Origin: Daedaleopsis sinensis
Taxonomy: Eukaryota; Basidiomycota; Agaricomycetes; Polyporales; Polyporaceae
NCBI GenBank assembly: GCA_033807695.1
Contig: CM066308.1
Location: 2,790,001 to 2,854,000, forward strand
Length of the DNA: 64,000 bases
Direction of reading: 5' to 3'
Shown here: piece after piece, positions 46,459-58,295 of the stretch
Position numbering within the stretch: the stretch's first letter is position 1
Layout of the letters: every line of letters begins with the position of its first letter
Position numbers and translations under genes: made by a program
The notes under the pieces: model-generated
Told to the model about the DNA's origin: nothing
The model's database searches: none
Seen by the model: only the letters and a program-made list of their open reading frames with translations

Positions 46459-48183
46459 ATGTCCACCACCAGCCTCCCGCCGCAATACGTCACGCACTCG
46501 TCCTTCACGCGCTCGCCGACGTACACGGCCGAGCCGCAAGCGTTCGAGCAGAGGCTAGCGCTCAACCGCCCCGCACGGCCGCCGTCTGGGAACTTCGTGA
46601 AGCAGGCAAAGAACGTGAGCCTCCGGCTGTTCGCACAGGAGAACAATGTTGCGCTTCCCGTGTACGGATGCGGGGCCAAGGTTGAGGGTGAAGTCGCTAT
46701 AGCGAAGACGGATGGAGTAACGGCGGTAGAGGTCAAGGTGTGTGCATCCGGCTCGTTCTTTAGTGCGCGAGCGCGTCGAGTGGCAGATGCCGACCCGCGA
46801 CGATCCCACGTAGATCGAGGGGAGCTTGGTTCTGCGCGAGGTTGCGGGTAGCGGACGGACAACGTACAAGTTGTGCCTTTCGACGGTGACTCTATGGAGC
46901 AAGGATACGGACTCGGAGCCTTGCGCTACCACCTTCAAGTTCAGTTTGACCCTGCCCACGACGTTCTTCGACGGCAAGGACGAATATGTGCGTGTATGCT
47001 TTACAGATTGTTGCGATCTCCTAACTGAGCCTCCGTGCCGGATAGCCATTGCCTCCCACCCATGATGTACAACTGTCCGGGGTGCCTGGGTTCACCGCGG
47101 ATATTCACTACAGGGTAAGTGCGACCGCGACGAAGAACAAGGCTACAACGCTGTTGCGACTAGGCGGGGGGTGAGTTCATTTCCCAATCGCCGCGATGTA
47201 TGCAGACCATTAACCTACTAGATGCGCATCCATCCAGCACGGTATCTACCCCCTTCGTCTATCATCCCCGCTCTCGTCCAGCGACACCTTTGCCTTCGCC
47301 CATGCGCCAGTCGTTTAACACCTTCAAGTACATCGAGTCACCGGAATGGCAAGTCTGGGAGTCCAAGATGGTTGCGCGGCTGCGAGGCGCGAAGGACATC
47401 GCCTGCCAAGTGTGTACCGCCGCTGTCTCAGACTCTGCTCGCGGGCAATGCAGCTGACAAGAGAACAGCTGTATCTGCCCTCATCGCGAGTGTTCAGTAT
47501 CACTCAGCCGATCCCCTTCCACATCATGTTCAGCTCGTCCGCGTTCTCTCTGGCCGCGTTCATGCCGTACGGTCCGACCGCCACCATCCTCGCGCCAAAC
47601 AAGCACTTTACCCGGATCAGGGTCCTGCGGCAGTCTATCGTTGACGTCAGGTGCATCCAAACCATACTCTCTCGTTGCGGCCCGAGCTTAACCCTGTGTA
47701 CAGGAATACAATGATCTTGGGTACCAAGACCAACATCTGGCGTGTTGACACTATTGGCGAGGGAGAATTCAGGCATGCGGTAAGTGCTGTCCCTTATCAC
47801 TTGTGACGGTCTGTCGCGCGTGTTCCGCGTGGCTAACATACCTGTCAGGGCGATGGCTCCGACTGGCTCTGCTTCAACGGCGAGATTCGCTTGGATCCCG
47901 AGACCAGAATCGGAGGATTCAAGGCTGCAGGACTCAGTGTCAAGGTGTGTCAGTAGTGCATACGATACGCATCGCCTCATCTGACCCAACCCTCGTTCTT
48001 TCCTTTCAGGACTTCATTGAGCTCACGATGCTACCGCCGGACCCGCCCAAGGCGCCTTTCAGCGAGATGCGCTTGGTCGTACCCATCCGACTGACGACTG
48101 ACCCATGGTCTGTCGAGGGCCTCATGCAGGCCATCGCAGACGAGTTCACACCCCCATCAACGCCGCCCGGAGGGGCTGCATAG
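46459..48183 (+). CDS. Arrestin-like protein, copy 2
   Basis: Diverged tandem paralog of the upstream gene. Begins MSTTSLPPQYVTHSSFTRSP and continues NVSLRLFAQENNVALPVYGCGAKVEGEVAIAKTDGVTAVEVK, then IEGSLVLREVAGSGRTTYKL (the same position as IEGTIHIHEIGGAGS in copy 1). Later exons give LPTTFFDGKDEY, LPPTHDVQLSGVPGFTADIHYR, YLPSSRVFSITQPIPFHIMFSSS, FNGEIRLDPETRIGGFKAAGLSVK and DFIELTMLPPDPPKAPF...LRLTTDPWSVE-like C-terminus. Stop TAG at 48181-48183. Introns are short and GT-AG. No PY motif for Rsp5 binding stands out, so a classic alpha-arrestin role is unproven. Complete. Confidence 0.78.
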
Positions 48184-49056
48184 CTGTATCACCTCAGACC
48201 GCGCAAGCCAAGCTCGACTATCGACAACGGAAGCACACGAACCGTGTGTCGCTAGCGGCTATATGACCTTGTGATATTGTAGCATACGAACCGGTTTCCA
48301 ATTCAAGACCCACGCGGGCATGCTGTTGACACTGGAAGAGAAGAAGCCGGGAGTGATATCGATGCGGTAAGTGCGTCTTTTGCGCGCTCCCGGGACTGAC
48401 AGCGAAAGACGGGCGATCTTCGCATCCTTGTGGCAATACAGCGTTTCTTGCTGCGCCTCGTGCTCGGAATGCGAACGCAGCGCATCGGTAGCGTTCGCCG
48501 TTGGGGTGCGCCGGACTCGGAGATAGGTGTATATCTGGGACGTGTATGTTATTTCCGGCCTTTCTGCGTGTGCTCAGGTACAGGAAGGGCTGCATCGTCG
48601 CGTCTGTGGCCTATTCTGTGCAGCCGCGTAGGTGATAGGTATGTCGACCCGCAGACCGGTAGAGCCGATTTGTTCGCCTTTGTGTGGAAATGAACAGGCA
48701 CCAGGTGACGTCTGGGGAGTGTTGGGATGAATTTGGGTGACTGGCTGGAGGCGAGGCGTGTGACCTCACATTGTCGCGAAGAACGCTGCGTGAACATGTT
48801 GTCAGCCGCGAACGTCTGTGGATCCCTGAAGGTAACCATCACGCGGTTGCGGGTCAGAAGCTACAACACGGCAAGGTACGTCGTTCTAGGCTTCTAGCGT
48901 CAGTTGCCTCCGTATCCTGTCTGACTTGTTCGATTCCGTCTCCGACCTACTTAAGCCTGCTCGCTGCGCCTACAGCGTCCGACACACACCCCAGTGCCCA
49001 CCACCTCAGCCGTAGGTCTCACAACTTGCGTCGTCGCTGGCTGGCTCGCTCCCAAC
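48184..49056. other. Intergenic, 0.87 kb
   Basis: Weak open frames on both strands (minus 48218-48842; plus with a possible 5' splice site at about 48390) have no recognised motif. The last 200 bp are the GH30 promoter. Confidence 0.4.
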
Positions 49057-51715
49057 ATGCGCGTCCTGACCTCCGCGGCGGTCCCGATCCTCGCACTGGT
49101 GCTCCCGATCTTCGGGCAGCAAATCTACGATATCGTGAGTGGGCTTCCATGCATCCTGCGCGTCGGGAAGCCCGACGCAGCTCGCTAACAGCTCGCGCGA
49201 ATGCAACACAGTGGTCGACGACCTGGGACCAGTCGAAGCTGTTCACATATACGAACCTCTCGCCAAACCCGATCACCTTTGGCTCGCCTGGCGCGATCGG
49301 CGACGCGGACATCGTCATCACCGACACGTCCACCTTCCAGTCCGTCTGGGGCTTTGGGGGCTCGCTCAGTACGTCGCACGACCAGCGCGGCTGGGGTTGC
49401 CATATCCGTGCTTCGCTACGCCCGTGGTGCGTCTTCTGACCCTGAGCGTCTACAGCGGATTCCTCTGCCCTGATTCTCAACAACCTCAAGGTGAGCTCAA
49501 AGTTCTGTCGTGGACCTATGCGTGCCCGTAGAACGCTCACGCGTGCGGGAATAGAACAAGAACTCCGCGAGCTACTGGAATCTGCTCGAGTTTCTCTTCG
49601 ACCGTGCGTGCCCGTTTTGGCCTCCGCGCGTGCTTCGTCGCGCACATCGTTTCTCACCCGCCTGCGACGTTCACAGCGACGGATGGCGCGAACTCGGCGG
49701 GACTCTCATACATCCGCGTCCCCCTCGGCGCCTCGGACTTTTCTGCAAATGGTGCGCACGCAGCGGCTGCCCACGGCGTATGCTTGGTTGGCAGACGGCT
49801 CACACCGTCGCCACACAGTGTACAGTTTCGATGACGTCAACGGGGATACTGCCCTCAACAGCTTCAGTATCAACAAGGCCCCCTCGTATCTCTTCTCGGT
49901 CATCAACGACATTCTCAGTATCAATAGCCAGATCCGCATCCACGCCCTCCCCTGGTCTCCGGTATGTCGCACCCCCGAACCCCAAATGACATCCGCTGAC
50001 TTCGCTCCCGGTCGCAGCCGGGATGGATGAAAGACTCCGGGACCATGAATGGCGGCAACTTCCTCTCACAATACGTCAACACCTGTGCGTTGACCGCACT
50101 TTGCTGCGCTTTGACCATGCGGCCCCCGATGCTGAGCAGACGTACGTCATAGATGCCAACTACCTTCTGAAGAGTCTCCAGGGCCTCAAGAGCAAAGGCA
50201 TCCCGGTGTACGCGATCTCCATCCAGGTCAGTCTGTCAGAACTACTTTTGAGCAACGTCACTGACCGGCGGGGGTGGCACAGAATGAGCCGGAAAACAGC
50301 AACCCGACCTACCCAACGGCCAAAGTGTCAGCCTCGCAGGAGGCCCAGATTGGGACCGCTCTCCGTAGCTTGATGAACTCAAACGGGTTCTCGAGCACGA
50401 AGATCATCGGATTCGAACACAACTGGAACGATGCCGGAGGCTATCCTATCCAACTGGTGTGTCATTCACCGCAGCGCACGCACCCCATTGCACTTTCGCG
50501 CTTGCTGATGCCACCTATGACACATTGGTAGATGCAGCAGGCTGAAGACGCGTTCGCGGGGGTCTCTTTCCACTGTTACTCCGGCACCGTGAGCCAACAG
50601 GACACGTTCCACCAAGCATATCCACAGAAGGAGATATACTTCACGGAATGCGCAGGCACTCAGGGCACTGACTGGTGGAGCGACATCAAGGTGCGCACCT
50701 CAGCCAAGATTCTGACCACATTGACAACTGACAATCGCCGCCACAGTGGTACATGGACAACCTGTGAGTACTGCAGTGACAGCGCACACGCATGTCCGCC
50801 AATTAGTCCTGACATGACTGCACAGCTTCATCGGCTCCATCGAGCACAACTCTCACAGCGGCCTGATGTGGAACATCGCGCTCGACGGGAACGGCAGCCC
50901 GAAGCTCCCGGGCACGAGCAGCTGCGGGACGCCCTGCCGCCCGATCGCGACCGTGAACAGCGACGGGACGTGGAGCGTCAACCAGGAGTGTGCGTGCAGA
51001 TTTTAACTTGCGTGCTGTCCCACACTGCTGACACGATGCCTTTCATTCCGCTCTCTTCCCTGCCGTGCGCACGCTGCGTGTAGTCTATGCGATGGGCCAA
51101 GCGTCGAAGGCTATCCTCCCGCGCGACGTCGGCGGACCTTGGGGCAAGCGTATCGGCGTGAGCGTGGGGGGCAGCCTGAACTGGGGCCTCCGCGTGGGTG
51201 CGTACGTGACCGGCCGCGTCAAGTCCACGGACTGGCTCCGCTACAGCCTCGTCGTCCTGAACTGGTGCGTAGCCCCCTTATTATCGCCCCTGGCCCCTTC
51301 CGTGTCCATTCCAGCGCCACGCGACATCGCGATGCCATGATCCATACCCTCTGGACGCCATGCTGTCCCCGTCGCGGCGTACTCACTGTCTTCTGTCTCA
51401 CTGTCTCACTGGCTTCTGTGCAGGGACGACCACCCGGACGGCCCGTGGGACCCCCAGCCGGTGCAGACGACGATCGAGTTCCGCGGGATGCAGGCGACGT
51501 ACACGTTCCCCGTCGGCGTCACGACGCTTTGGTGGTACGCGCCGAACCAGGGCCACTCATTCGACGACGTCGACGCGGACGCGACCGTGTCCGTCGGCAA
51601 CGCGAGCGCGACGGTCGCGTTCGAGAGCGGCGACTCGGACGAGGCGGCGTTCTACAACCCAGGAGAGAGTGCGGGCGGCCAGGAGAGACTGTTCAGATTC
51701 CACCGAGACATCTGA
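49057..51715 (+). CDS. Secreted glycoside hydrolase family 30, probable endo-beta-1,6-glucanase
   Basis: Signal peptide MRVLTSAAVPILALVLPIFG, then a GH30 (beta/alpha)8 domain with side beta-sandwich. Seen: TSTFQSVWGFGGSL, LSYIRVPLGASDFS, LPWSPPGWMKDSG, acid/base Glu in AISIQNEPENSN, FEHNWNDAGGYP, nucleophile Glu in EIYFTECAGTQGTDWW, HSHSGLMWNIALDGNG, and a C-terminal beta-rich tail (FRGMQATYTFPVGVTTLWWY). The motif pattern fits fungal subfamily 3 enzymes that cut beta-1,6-glucan of fungal cell walls; subfamily is inferred. About a dozen introns, some around 60 nt. The last exon is strongly GC-rich and ends at TGA 51713-51715. No broken catalytic residue, so probably active in wall remodelling or mycoparasitic feeding. 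Confidence 0.9.
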
Positions 51716-52285
51716 ACGTGAAGCACCTCCAAGACGTCCTCGGCCGTCCGGGTGCTGGCCAGTGCTCTCGTGAGTAAATCTTCGGCGTCCTCTCGGCTTC
51801 CGCTCGGCATACACGTCTTCATGGAACCCGCGAGGTTCTGTCTAGATATATACCTCCCTCGGCACATCGTATCCTTATGCGCTCCTGTTAGAGGAACTGC
51901 CACACTACATAGGCGCACATTCACCCCCACTGCCCCGAGCCACCATGCATGCTATTGTACTACCCGATATCCCGCCACTTGACGTGGCTCACGAAATGTC
52001 ACGACGAATTACGACCCATGAATTGGCGGAATAGAATGCAGCAGATACACGTTGCAGTTACATGCGTAGTCACGATCACGAATGCACATCATTAATGTCA
52101 ACAGCGACTCGGAGTAAAAATTCGGCAAATTTTGAATTTATTTTGAGCTCAGTTGAACGGTCTGTAGCCCCGCAATCGAGAACACGAAGATGAAATGCGA
52201 TAGTGGCGAGCTCATGGCGAGCAAAGATAGGGGGTATTGAGGATGGACGTAGGAAGTCAGGGATGCAGACGATGAACCCAGGTTG
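51716..52285. other. Intergenic between convergent genes
   Basis: 3' regions of the GH30 and FunK1-B genes. No feature recognised. Confidence 0.5.
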
Positions 52286-54886
52286 TTATTTGCGAGACCG
52301 TCGCTTGGTCGCACGAATATTGCGACGTGTCGTTCGCGTCGAGGACCGTTTGACTGCTGACTGTGCGGCAGCCGACTCCTTGCGCTCAAGGATTCGTTGA
52401 CTGCGGCGAGGTGGAGCTGCAGCTACAACGGTAGATGCGTCCACGACTCGAGATCTCTTGTTGGGAGGCATACCGGCCACGGTATCAGCATCGCGATCGA
52501 TGGAGGCGCGCTTTCCCAACGAGAGAACTTCACTCGAGTTGGAGGATGGACGGCGTACTCTTGGCTGGCCTGTCGAGCGAGGATGGTCGTGAACAACCCG
52601 ATCATCGCGTTCAAGTTTGTGGGTCTTGAGGAATTCACCCCAATAGTCGTCCAGATATTGAGGATCCGCCCATCGGTCGTACCATTCCACAGCGAGCTCT
52701 CGAGGAGGCCGATTGTAGTCCAATGCGGTGTTGATCCACTCGCCCAATCCGGGCGACTTCCACTTGAACCTATGGGTGAATCGTCGGGTGTGAGCGTTGA
52801 GACTCTTGCCCTGTCCGCCGCACCATCGATCCCAGAAAAACTCCTCGTGCTCGAACATCATCCTGATCGCTAGTTCCAGTTCTTCTTTGCGCGTGTCATG
52901 CGGGAGCCAGAGCATGCTGCAGTATATGACAACATATAGCAGCGAGTCCATGTCGTCTCGAAGCAAGTGGCACTTTTCGTGCGAGTCGTAGTCCAGCATT
53001 TTGGCCGACATGAACAACCATGTGCCCTAGCATCGGTACCATGGTGAGTAACAGAACATAACGAAAATATACAAACAATTACTTACAGCAGGCCCACGGT
53101 CCACGGCTTCGCCTGAGTCGTCCACCGGACTTGATGCATCCCAGTCGATAAGATATCCTCGTCTGACTGCACTCCCGTGTTCTCTGACCATCACGATGTT
53201 TGCAAGGCTGATATCTCGGTGAAGACGCGCAGCCTTGTCACGCGCGTCTCTCATCGCTTATTGAAAGAACGTCTGTCAGTGAGTCGTCTTCGACCATATC
53301 AGAACGCATCCTGACCATGAAAGACGTCATATGTCGTATGCAGGAGCTCCTCCGTTCCTCGAAATCGCTTCAGGCCGTAGCCCACCGTGCCAATCACAAG
53401 CCGATAGTGTTGCTGCTTGCTGACACGATTGCGCTTTCCATTGATTGGACAGACCCACCCATCTGCGCAAAACTCGCTGGTCATCGCATTCTGGAAATCA
53501 TTCTCTGTCCATAACACAGTGAGTGGTTTTGATCTTCGGATGTGGGAATAGTAGAACTCACCGGTCAAGTCACACTCGGTATCCGGAATCCAGTCCGGTA
53601 CAGCTCCATGCCAAACAAAGACGGGGACATTTCGAACACCGTTATCGTTCAAAGACTTGAGAACCTCGCCTTCACATCCAGCCGGATGGTAGTACTGCCA
53701 GGTATCTTTGAGGAAGACGACACGACGTGTCGAGACCTCGAGCGCCCAATATCCTCTGGTGCCTCTGCCGTTCAAGTGCAACGGAGAGATGACAGGTCGA
53801 GAAACAATGTAACGACGAACATTGTCTGCTGTCACAGTCTGGTGGTGGTTGAGAACATGCATCGCGGTGACGTGTCCAGGCTTGTAATGTTCGGAGACGG
53901 CTTCCTCCAGCTGCGGACCGTCGAGCTCGAGCTGGAACCGGACATGCTCCGTTATTGCATCGCGGAAAAGGGCATCCTCCGCCGATGACCCCACTTCGAC
54001 CGTTGGATCGTGACCACGACCAAGAGCGGATGTCCGGGAGAAGCGCCATAAAAATTCGCATAGAATATGTGATTCGTGGCGAATATCGAAAGAAGCGGAT
54101 ACGATGCAACCAGAACGATCCCAACGAAGGAACCGCGCTTTGCAGCCGGACAAAGAGATAGTGAACAGGAAGATGCGATGTTGACGCGCTAGGATTTCCG
54201 TGACGTGGGCTATGTGCTGACCGAGAGCCCTGTCTCTGAGCTTGTTCAGAGCTTCGTCTTCGCCGTGATTGACAAAGTCATGGGTGGCACGATCCTCTTC
54301 AGATGCATCGCAAGGAGGATCGATGTAGAAGTCATGGGATGGGTCAGGTTTGACCTCGATGAATAACTCCGCGTACCCAAATTCCGTACGAGCGGATATG
54401 GGGGCCTCTGTCACAGTTGAAAGATTTCCCTCCGAGAAACAGCAGATGTGGGGCTTCATGTACCCAAGTTCACGGGGGTTTTGCGTTCTCGATGACGTAT
54501 CGACGAAGGTGAAGCCGGGACTCCGGCTCTTATGCTTGGTCTTTCTGTTCATTGCGGCGATCTATTAGGAGTCCCATCAGATACCTGACTGCAGGGATAG
54601 CAACGACCCATACCAGTGGCTCAGATATCTCGGAAACCGGACATGCACGCTCTGGCACCGTTCGAAATGCGTCTCTGGAACTGAGCATTGCGCCACGGTC
54701 AGTCGCACCACGCACAGGCAGTAGTTCGTTGATGAAATCAACAACGGGTATAGGTCCAATAGTATACTTCCTCGAGTCCTGAACATGGTGCTTGTTCCTT
54801 GACTTCGCTCTTCGCGGTTCAAGTCCGTGCGTGTGTGACAAAGTTTGGTCGAGAGCCATGGGAGCATCGTACACAGGAGAAGCCAT
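52286..54886 (-). CDS. FunK1-type fungal protein kinase, copy B
   Basis: Close paralog of copy A. Exons 54886-54614, 54561-53562, 53504-53316, 53256-53087 and 53026-52286; 790 aa. Exons 2-4 are 1000, 189 and 170 nt, exactly as in copy A, and much of the protein is identical. HRDISLANI, LIDWDASS and GTWLFMSAKML are kept; the C-terminal Arg/Ser tail is also kept. The N-terminus differs: the Met used in copy A has no counterpart, the homologous frame upstream runs into a stop, and the first Met is MASPVYDAPM, so about 37 residues are lost. The third intron-like gap after DLTG has no stop and could be retained. Homology continues into the promoter (CCACGCCACTCACG). Confidence 0.88.
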
Positions 54887-55710
54887 GCTAGCTGGGAGTT
54901 GAATCCTGTTGATCCTCTCGCCACAGTTAGGTCGGATATTGGGAGAAGAATGAGAGAGGATTCCAAGTCAGCACCGGGTGGTCGGACTCGCGTTGTTGTA
55001 TACCCTCCGTGAGTGGCGTGGGAATTGAAGAGGATGTCCTTATACAGCCTTATACCACCTAGTACTACAAGGAAACTACCATATGGCCTTAAGTGCCTCG
55101 ACGTCGGACACAGTAGTATCTCTTCCCTTTGTCTATGACCGCGATAAACCTGAAATGCTGACCGTGACAACGCAGTCAACTTCATGTGCAAACCACAGGA
55201 CGCGTTAACCGGCCCGAGTCGTTCGGAGGATTCAATCTGCACCACTGGCATGCACACTCACCAACTACAAGGCATAGATGATATGGACATCTATTGGAAG
55301 GGGAGCAGGGTCTTCGAGTGCGCCTTGACTTTGAAGCTCTGAGACCACAACCTTCATGCAGGTTGTTGAATCAAGATGACAGTGAGCGGAAGAAGTTCGC
55401 AGACAGTGACGCCATCCCGCGGTTAGCCGGCGATTGGCCGGATGGTGCCGTTGTAAAGGGCGTCTAATGATCTACCTTCCTCTGAAACAAGTTTTTCTAC
55501 TACACGTACGGCCCTGCTTGCAACCACCCGATCTCAGCTATCCGCAAATAACAAAAAACACTGACTAGCATTGTCAGGGCATGTGCACCTGATCTCAGCC
55601 CTTCTGTCGACCCCGGGTCAAAACGTTCGCCGACGCTAGCAGCTGCCATGTCTAGGCTCGTAAACCAGCCTCTAGTTCAAGTGTCGGAAGACCGTCGTTC
55701 CTTTGAATAG
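54887..55710. other. Intergenic upstream of FunK1-B
   Basis: Promoter of FunK1-B, sharing short blocks with the copy-A promoter. A long minus-strand frame running into 55257 overlaps the kinase in another phase and is not believed. Confidence 0.5.
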
Positions 55711-56389
55711 AGGCTGGAATCACCAAAGAGGAGGGGTGCAGGAAACCCCGTGGGAACGTCGGAGCTCGAACATGCCGACGGCAACTTTGACCTCGAGTCT
55801 TTGGGCGTCTACTGACGCGTGTATACGCTTCCTTCCTCTGTATCTCTCCCTTGAAACTTGCGTGCTATGGCTAGTGAGGAGATTACGCTGGATGTTGACA
55901 GTCCGAAGACTCCGAAACGCCAGAGAGCCTTCAACTTCAACTGAGTCGTCGAATCTAGGTCCTGTGTGCTCTCCCGCCGTAGGACCGTCACCTACTCGTT
56001 CCGCCATCACACTACTACCATTGTTCGAACGTCATACTGGATGCCCGGGCTCATCCATGCCGTTTTGACGGGCCCGAGAGCGAGGAGAGGTCAGGTCCGC
56101 GAGAGTGCCGCCAATACGATTGTTTTGCCAAATTTCAGGGCAGAGAAGCACCTCGAGGTTTCTAAGACTAATGGTTACAACTGACCGATTATTCATCGTT
56201 AGCGTAGATTTATGGAGTCATAGGTGGTATTGCTACAGGCATCTGGGGTCGTATGTCCTATTCGATGCTGCTGAGTACTGGACTAGCTGGTGGCGCCTAG
56301 TATATACGGGGCCAGTGCCGTCGGCATGGTCGAACTCCGACGTTCCCACGGGGGTTTCCTGCACCCCTCCTCTTTGGTGATTCTAGCCT
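55711..56389. mobile_element. 679-bp element with long terminal inverted repeats
   Basis: Inverted repeats of about 80 bp at 55711-55795 and 56306-56389, both reading inward AGGCTRGAATCACCAAAGAG, with only a few mismatches. No clear target duplication was found, so superfamily is open. The interior lacks a transposase but carries a short frame starting MASEEITLDVDSPKTPKRQR (55876-55953), perhaps a captured host fragment. Confidence 0.8.
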
Positions 56390-56768
56390 AGCCATGTCTG
56401 CACATATGCAACCTTCCCTATAGCCACGCTTTGAGTCCTGGCCACACTACGAGCTGATAGAGGAAACACAATGTTGCCGAGCTATAATGCTGTGGTGAGT
56501 CCTCAGGTTTGGACTTTCTGTTCACAGAAGATACATGTATGAAGTTACTAGGCTTGCACAACAGCGAACAGTCGTGACGATGCGGATTCTGATCTACTTG
56601 AGCTATACCTACACACGGGATGTCTTCGTACGGGATTCGCTTCGAGGGCGAAGGACGGCTTCAAATCGCGGCACAGACGATCTCCACGCGTGTAAGCACT
56701 CTTCCTTCAGTCTCAATTCAGGCAGGTGCTGTTCGCTGAGGAACACCGCGTCTTCAGTCACGGACGAG
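56390..56768. other. Downstream flank of small secreted protein gene 1
   Basis: Similar to the sequence at about 58020-58290, showing that the tandem duplication covers the 3' flank as well as the gene (shared words such as AGGCTTGC.CA.C..CGAAC.GTC and ATGCGGATT). Confidence 0.6.
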
Positions 56769-57458
56769 CTAAGAGAGGTAAGGGCGAGGAGACGTACCAC
56801 TGGGCAGGATCACGAACGGCGCGGACTGCGCGCTAGCACCCGTGATATCCGTGATATTCACGACCGCGCTGTCACCTGGATGTGCACACAGAATATCAGC
56901 ACATAGATGCACGGCGAAGGTGAGCAGTCGTGGCCACAGAGCTGAGACTGTCTTGATGACTGACCTGCAACGACGTTCATGATCAAGTCGTGGGAGGTTT
57001 CGCCGGTGAGGCCGCCGGCTTCCCTGACGAGCTTGCCGTTGTCGAAGAGTCTGCAAGGAGAAGAGGATAAGAATGCGGTATGTATGATGAGACGAGAGAG
57101 ATTGATCGTACAGCTAAGTCAAGCGGATGACGCCCGTCAGAGTGATTAGCATTACTGGCAAGCACAACGAACACCCGTGTGCCAGTGGAGTCTTACCAGG
57201 AAGTAAGGCTCTGCGAATGGTGCTAGTGAGCACTAGGACGATTGAAGAACGTGGTTAGGGACGCTCACCTGTTCCACCACACCAGCTCACAGTGATGACC
57301 TCGCACTGCTCAGCGCTGGCCCTGTACTCCGAAAGATGTAGAGAGCCCAATTATGAAGGTATGCCAAAGACGTACGGAGTGTTCAATACCAGAGGATCTG
57401 CAGCGGTTGACAACGCTACTAGCGTAGCAATGGCCACGATGGAGGTGAGAGACTTCAT
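56769..57458 (-). CDS. Small secreted protein 1 (Ser/Thr-type wall-protein fold)
   Basis: Small secreted protein of a type very common in mushrooms, with a beta-sandwich usually ending in or resembling a GPI-anchored wall domain. The signal peptide MKSLTSIVAIATLVALSTAA is followed by DPLVLNTP. An intron, then ASAEQCEVITVSWCGGT, a 14-nt exon (EPYFL), LFDNGKLVREAGGLTGETSHDLIMNVVA and GDSAVVNITDITGASAQSAPFVILPSG complete the protein. One more tiny exon must lie between EPYFL and LFDNG to keep phase; it was not located. No GPI signal is visible at the C-terminus. Near-identical design to the gene at 58296-59035, so a tandem duplicate. Function unknown. Confidence 0.72.
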
Positions 57459-57500
57459 GATTGCTGACGTGCGTTTGTAGGTAGCAAACGGGATCAGGAG

Positions 57501-57535
57501 TTGAACGTTGAACGTTGAACGTTGAACTTATAAAG
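57501..57535 (-). promoter_or_regulatory. Heptamer repeat and TATA box of small secreted protein gene 1
   Basis: Four tandem TTGAACG-type heptamers (57501-57527) lie in the leader, directly next to TTATAAAG (57528-57535), a TATA box about 70 bp before the start codon. The duplicate gene lacks the heptamer array. Confidence 0.6.
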
Positions 57536-58295
57536 CCTGGTATTAAACATGACGATATACCCCACTGCATTGCAATTTGCACCGGATTTCAAATGTGATG
57601 CGGGCATCTATTTTTGATGTCGCGTGGCGCTGCACAGGTAAGGTACCAGATTCAACAAGTTGAACACTGTACGTACTAGGCACTACTTACCTTGTTCTTT
57701 GCAGGTTATTACCCCCGACACGGGTACTATGTGTAAGTGTACAGCGGCGAACCTAGGCCTCTTGGGAGAGCGGTGGCGGTATTGCTCCCGCCGCAACTTC
57801 CTTTCGGTAGTCGTCACTGCCAGGTCTCGTCTAGGTTGATCTCGAACCTCACTATTGAAAGTCTGTCAGACTGCTTCGTCCGCCGATTGATGTTGTCCAA
57901 TAATAACGCGGAGCCGGGACTCGCAGAATACGTACGATCCACCGAGACTCGTTCGGACTCCGAGTCGAGTCTGCACGGCGGGCGAGGAGCATGGGAGACG
58001 AGTCTCCGCGAGTCCGAGAATCGACACAGACGTGTTACCAGGCTTGCGCAGCAACGAACGGTCCGAGTCGAAAAGCATTCGATGCGGATTATGGGCTGCA
58101 TGAGCCTGCGCCCGGTGTCCTACATATGCGCATGTACACGTGGCGATCGATGCCTCTCGAACGGGGCTCACATCGAGGGCGAACGACGACTACAAGCCCC
58201 CACTGGCAGCACAGACCAGACGATATCCCCACCACTCTCAGTTGAAGTTTATGCAAGAGTAGTTGTGGTTCGCTGACGGAGCGTGGCGCCTTCAG
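57536..58295. other. Region between the two small secreted protein genes
   Basis: Upstream of gene 1 and downstream of gene 2. The right half repeats the 3' flank of gene 1. No other gene recognised. Confidence 0.5.

Noticed and set aside
48218..48842. Possible small gene on the minus strand
   Set aside because: Composition is not clearly coding, there are no motifs, and splice options are ambiguous.
54577..55257. 226-aa minus-strand frame upstream of FunK1-B
   Set aside because: Overlaps the real kinase exon in another phase and has no motif.
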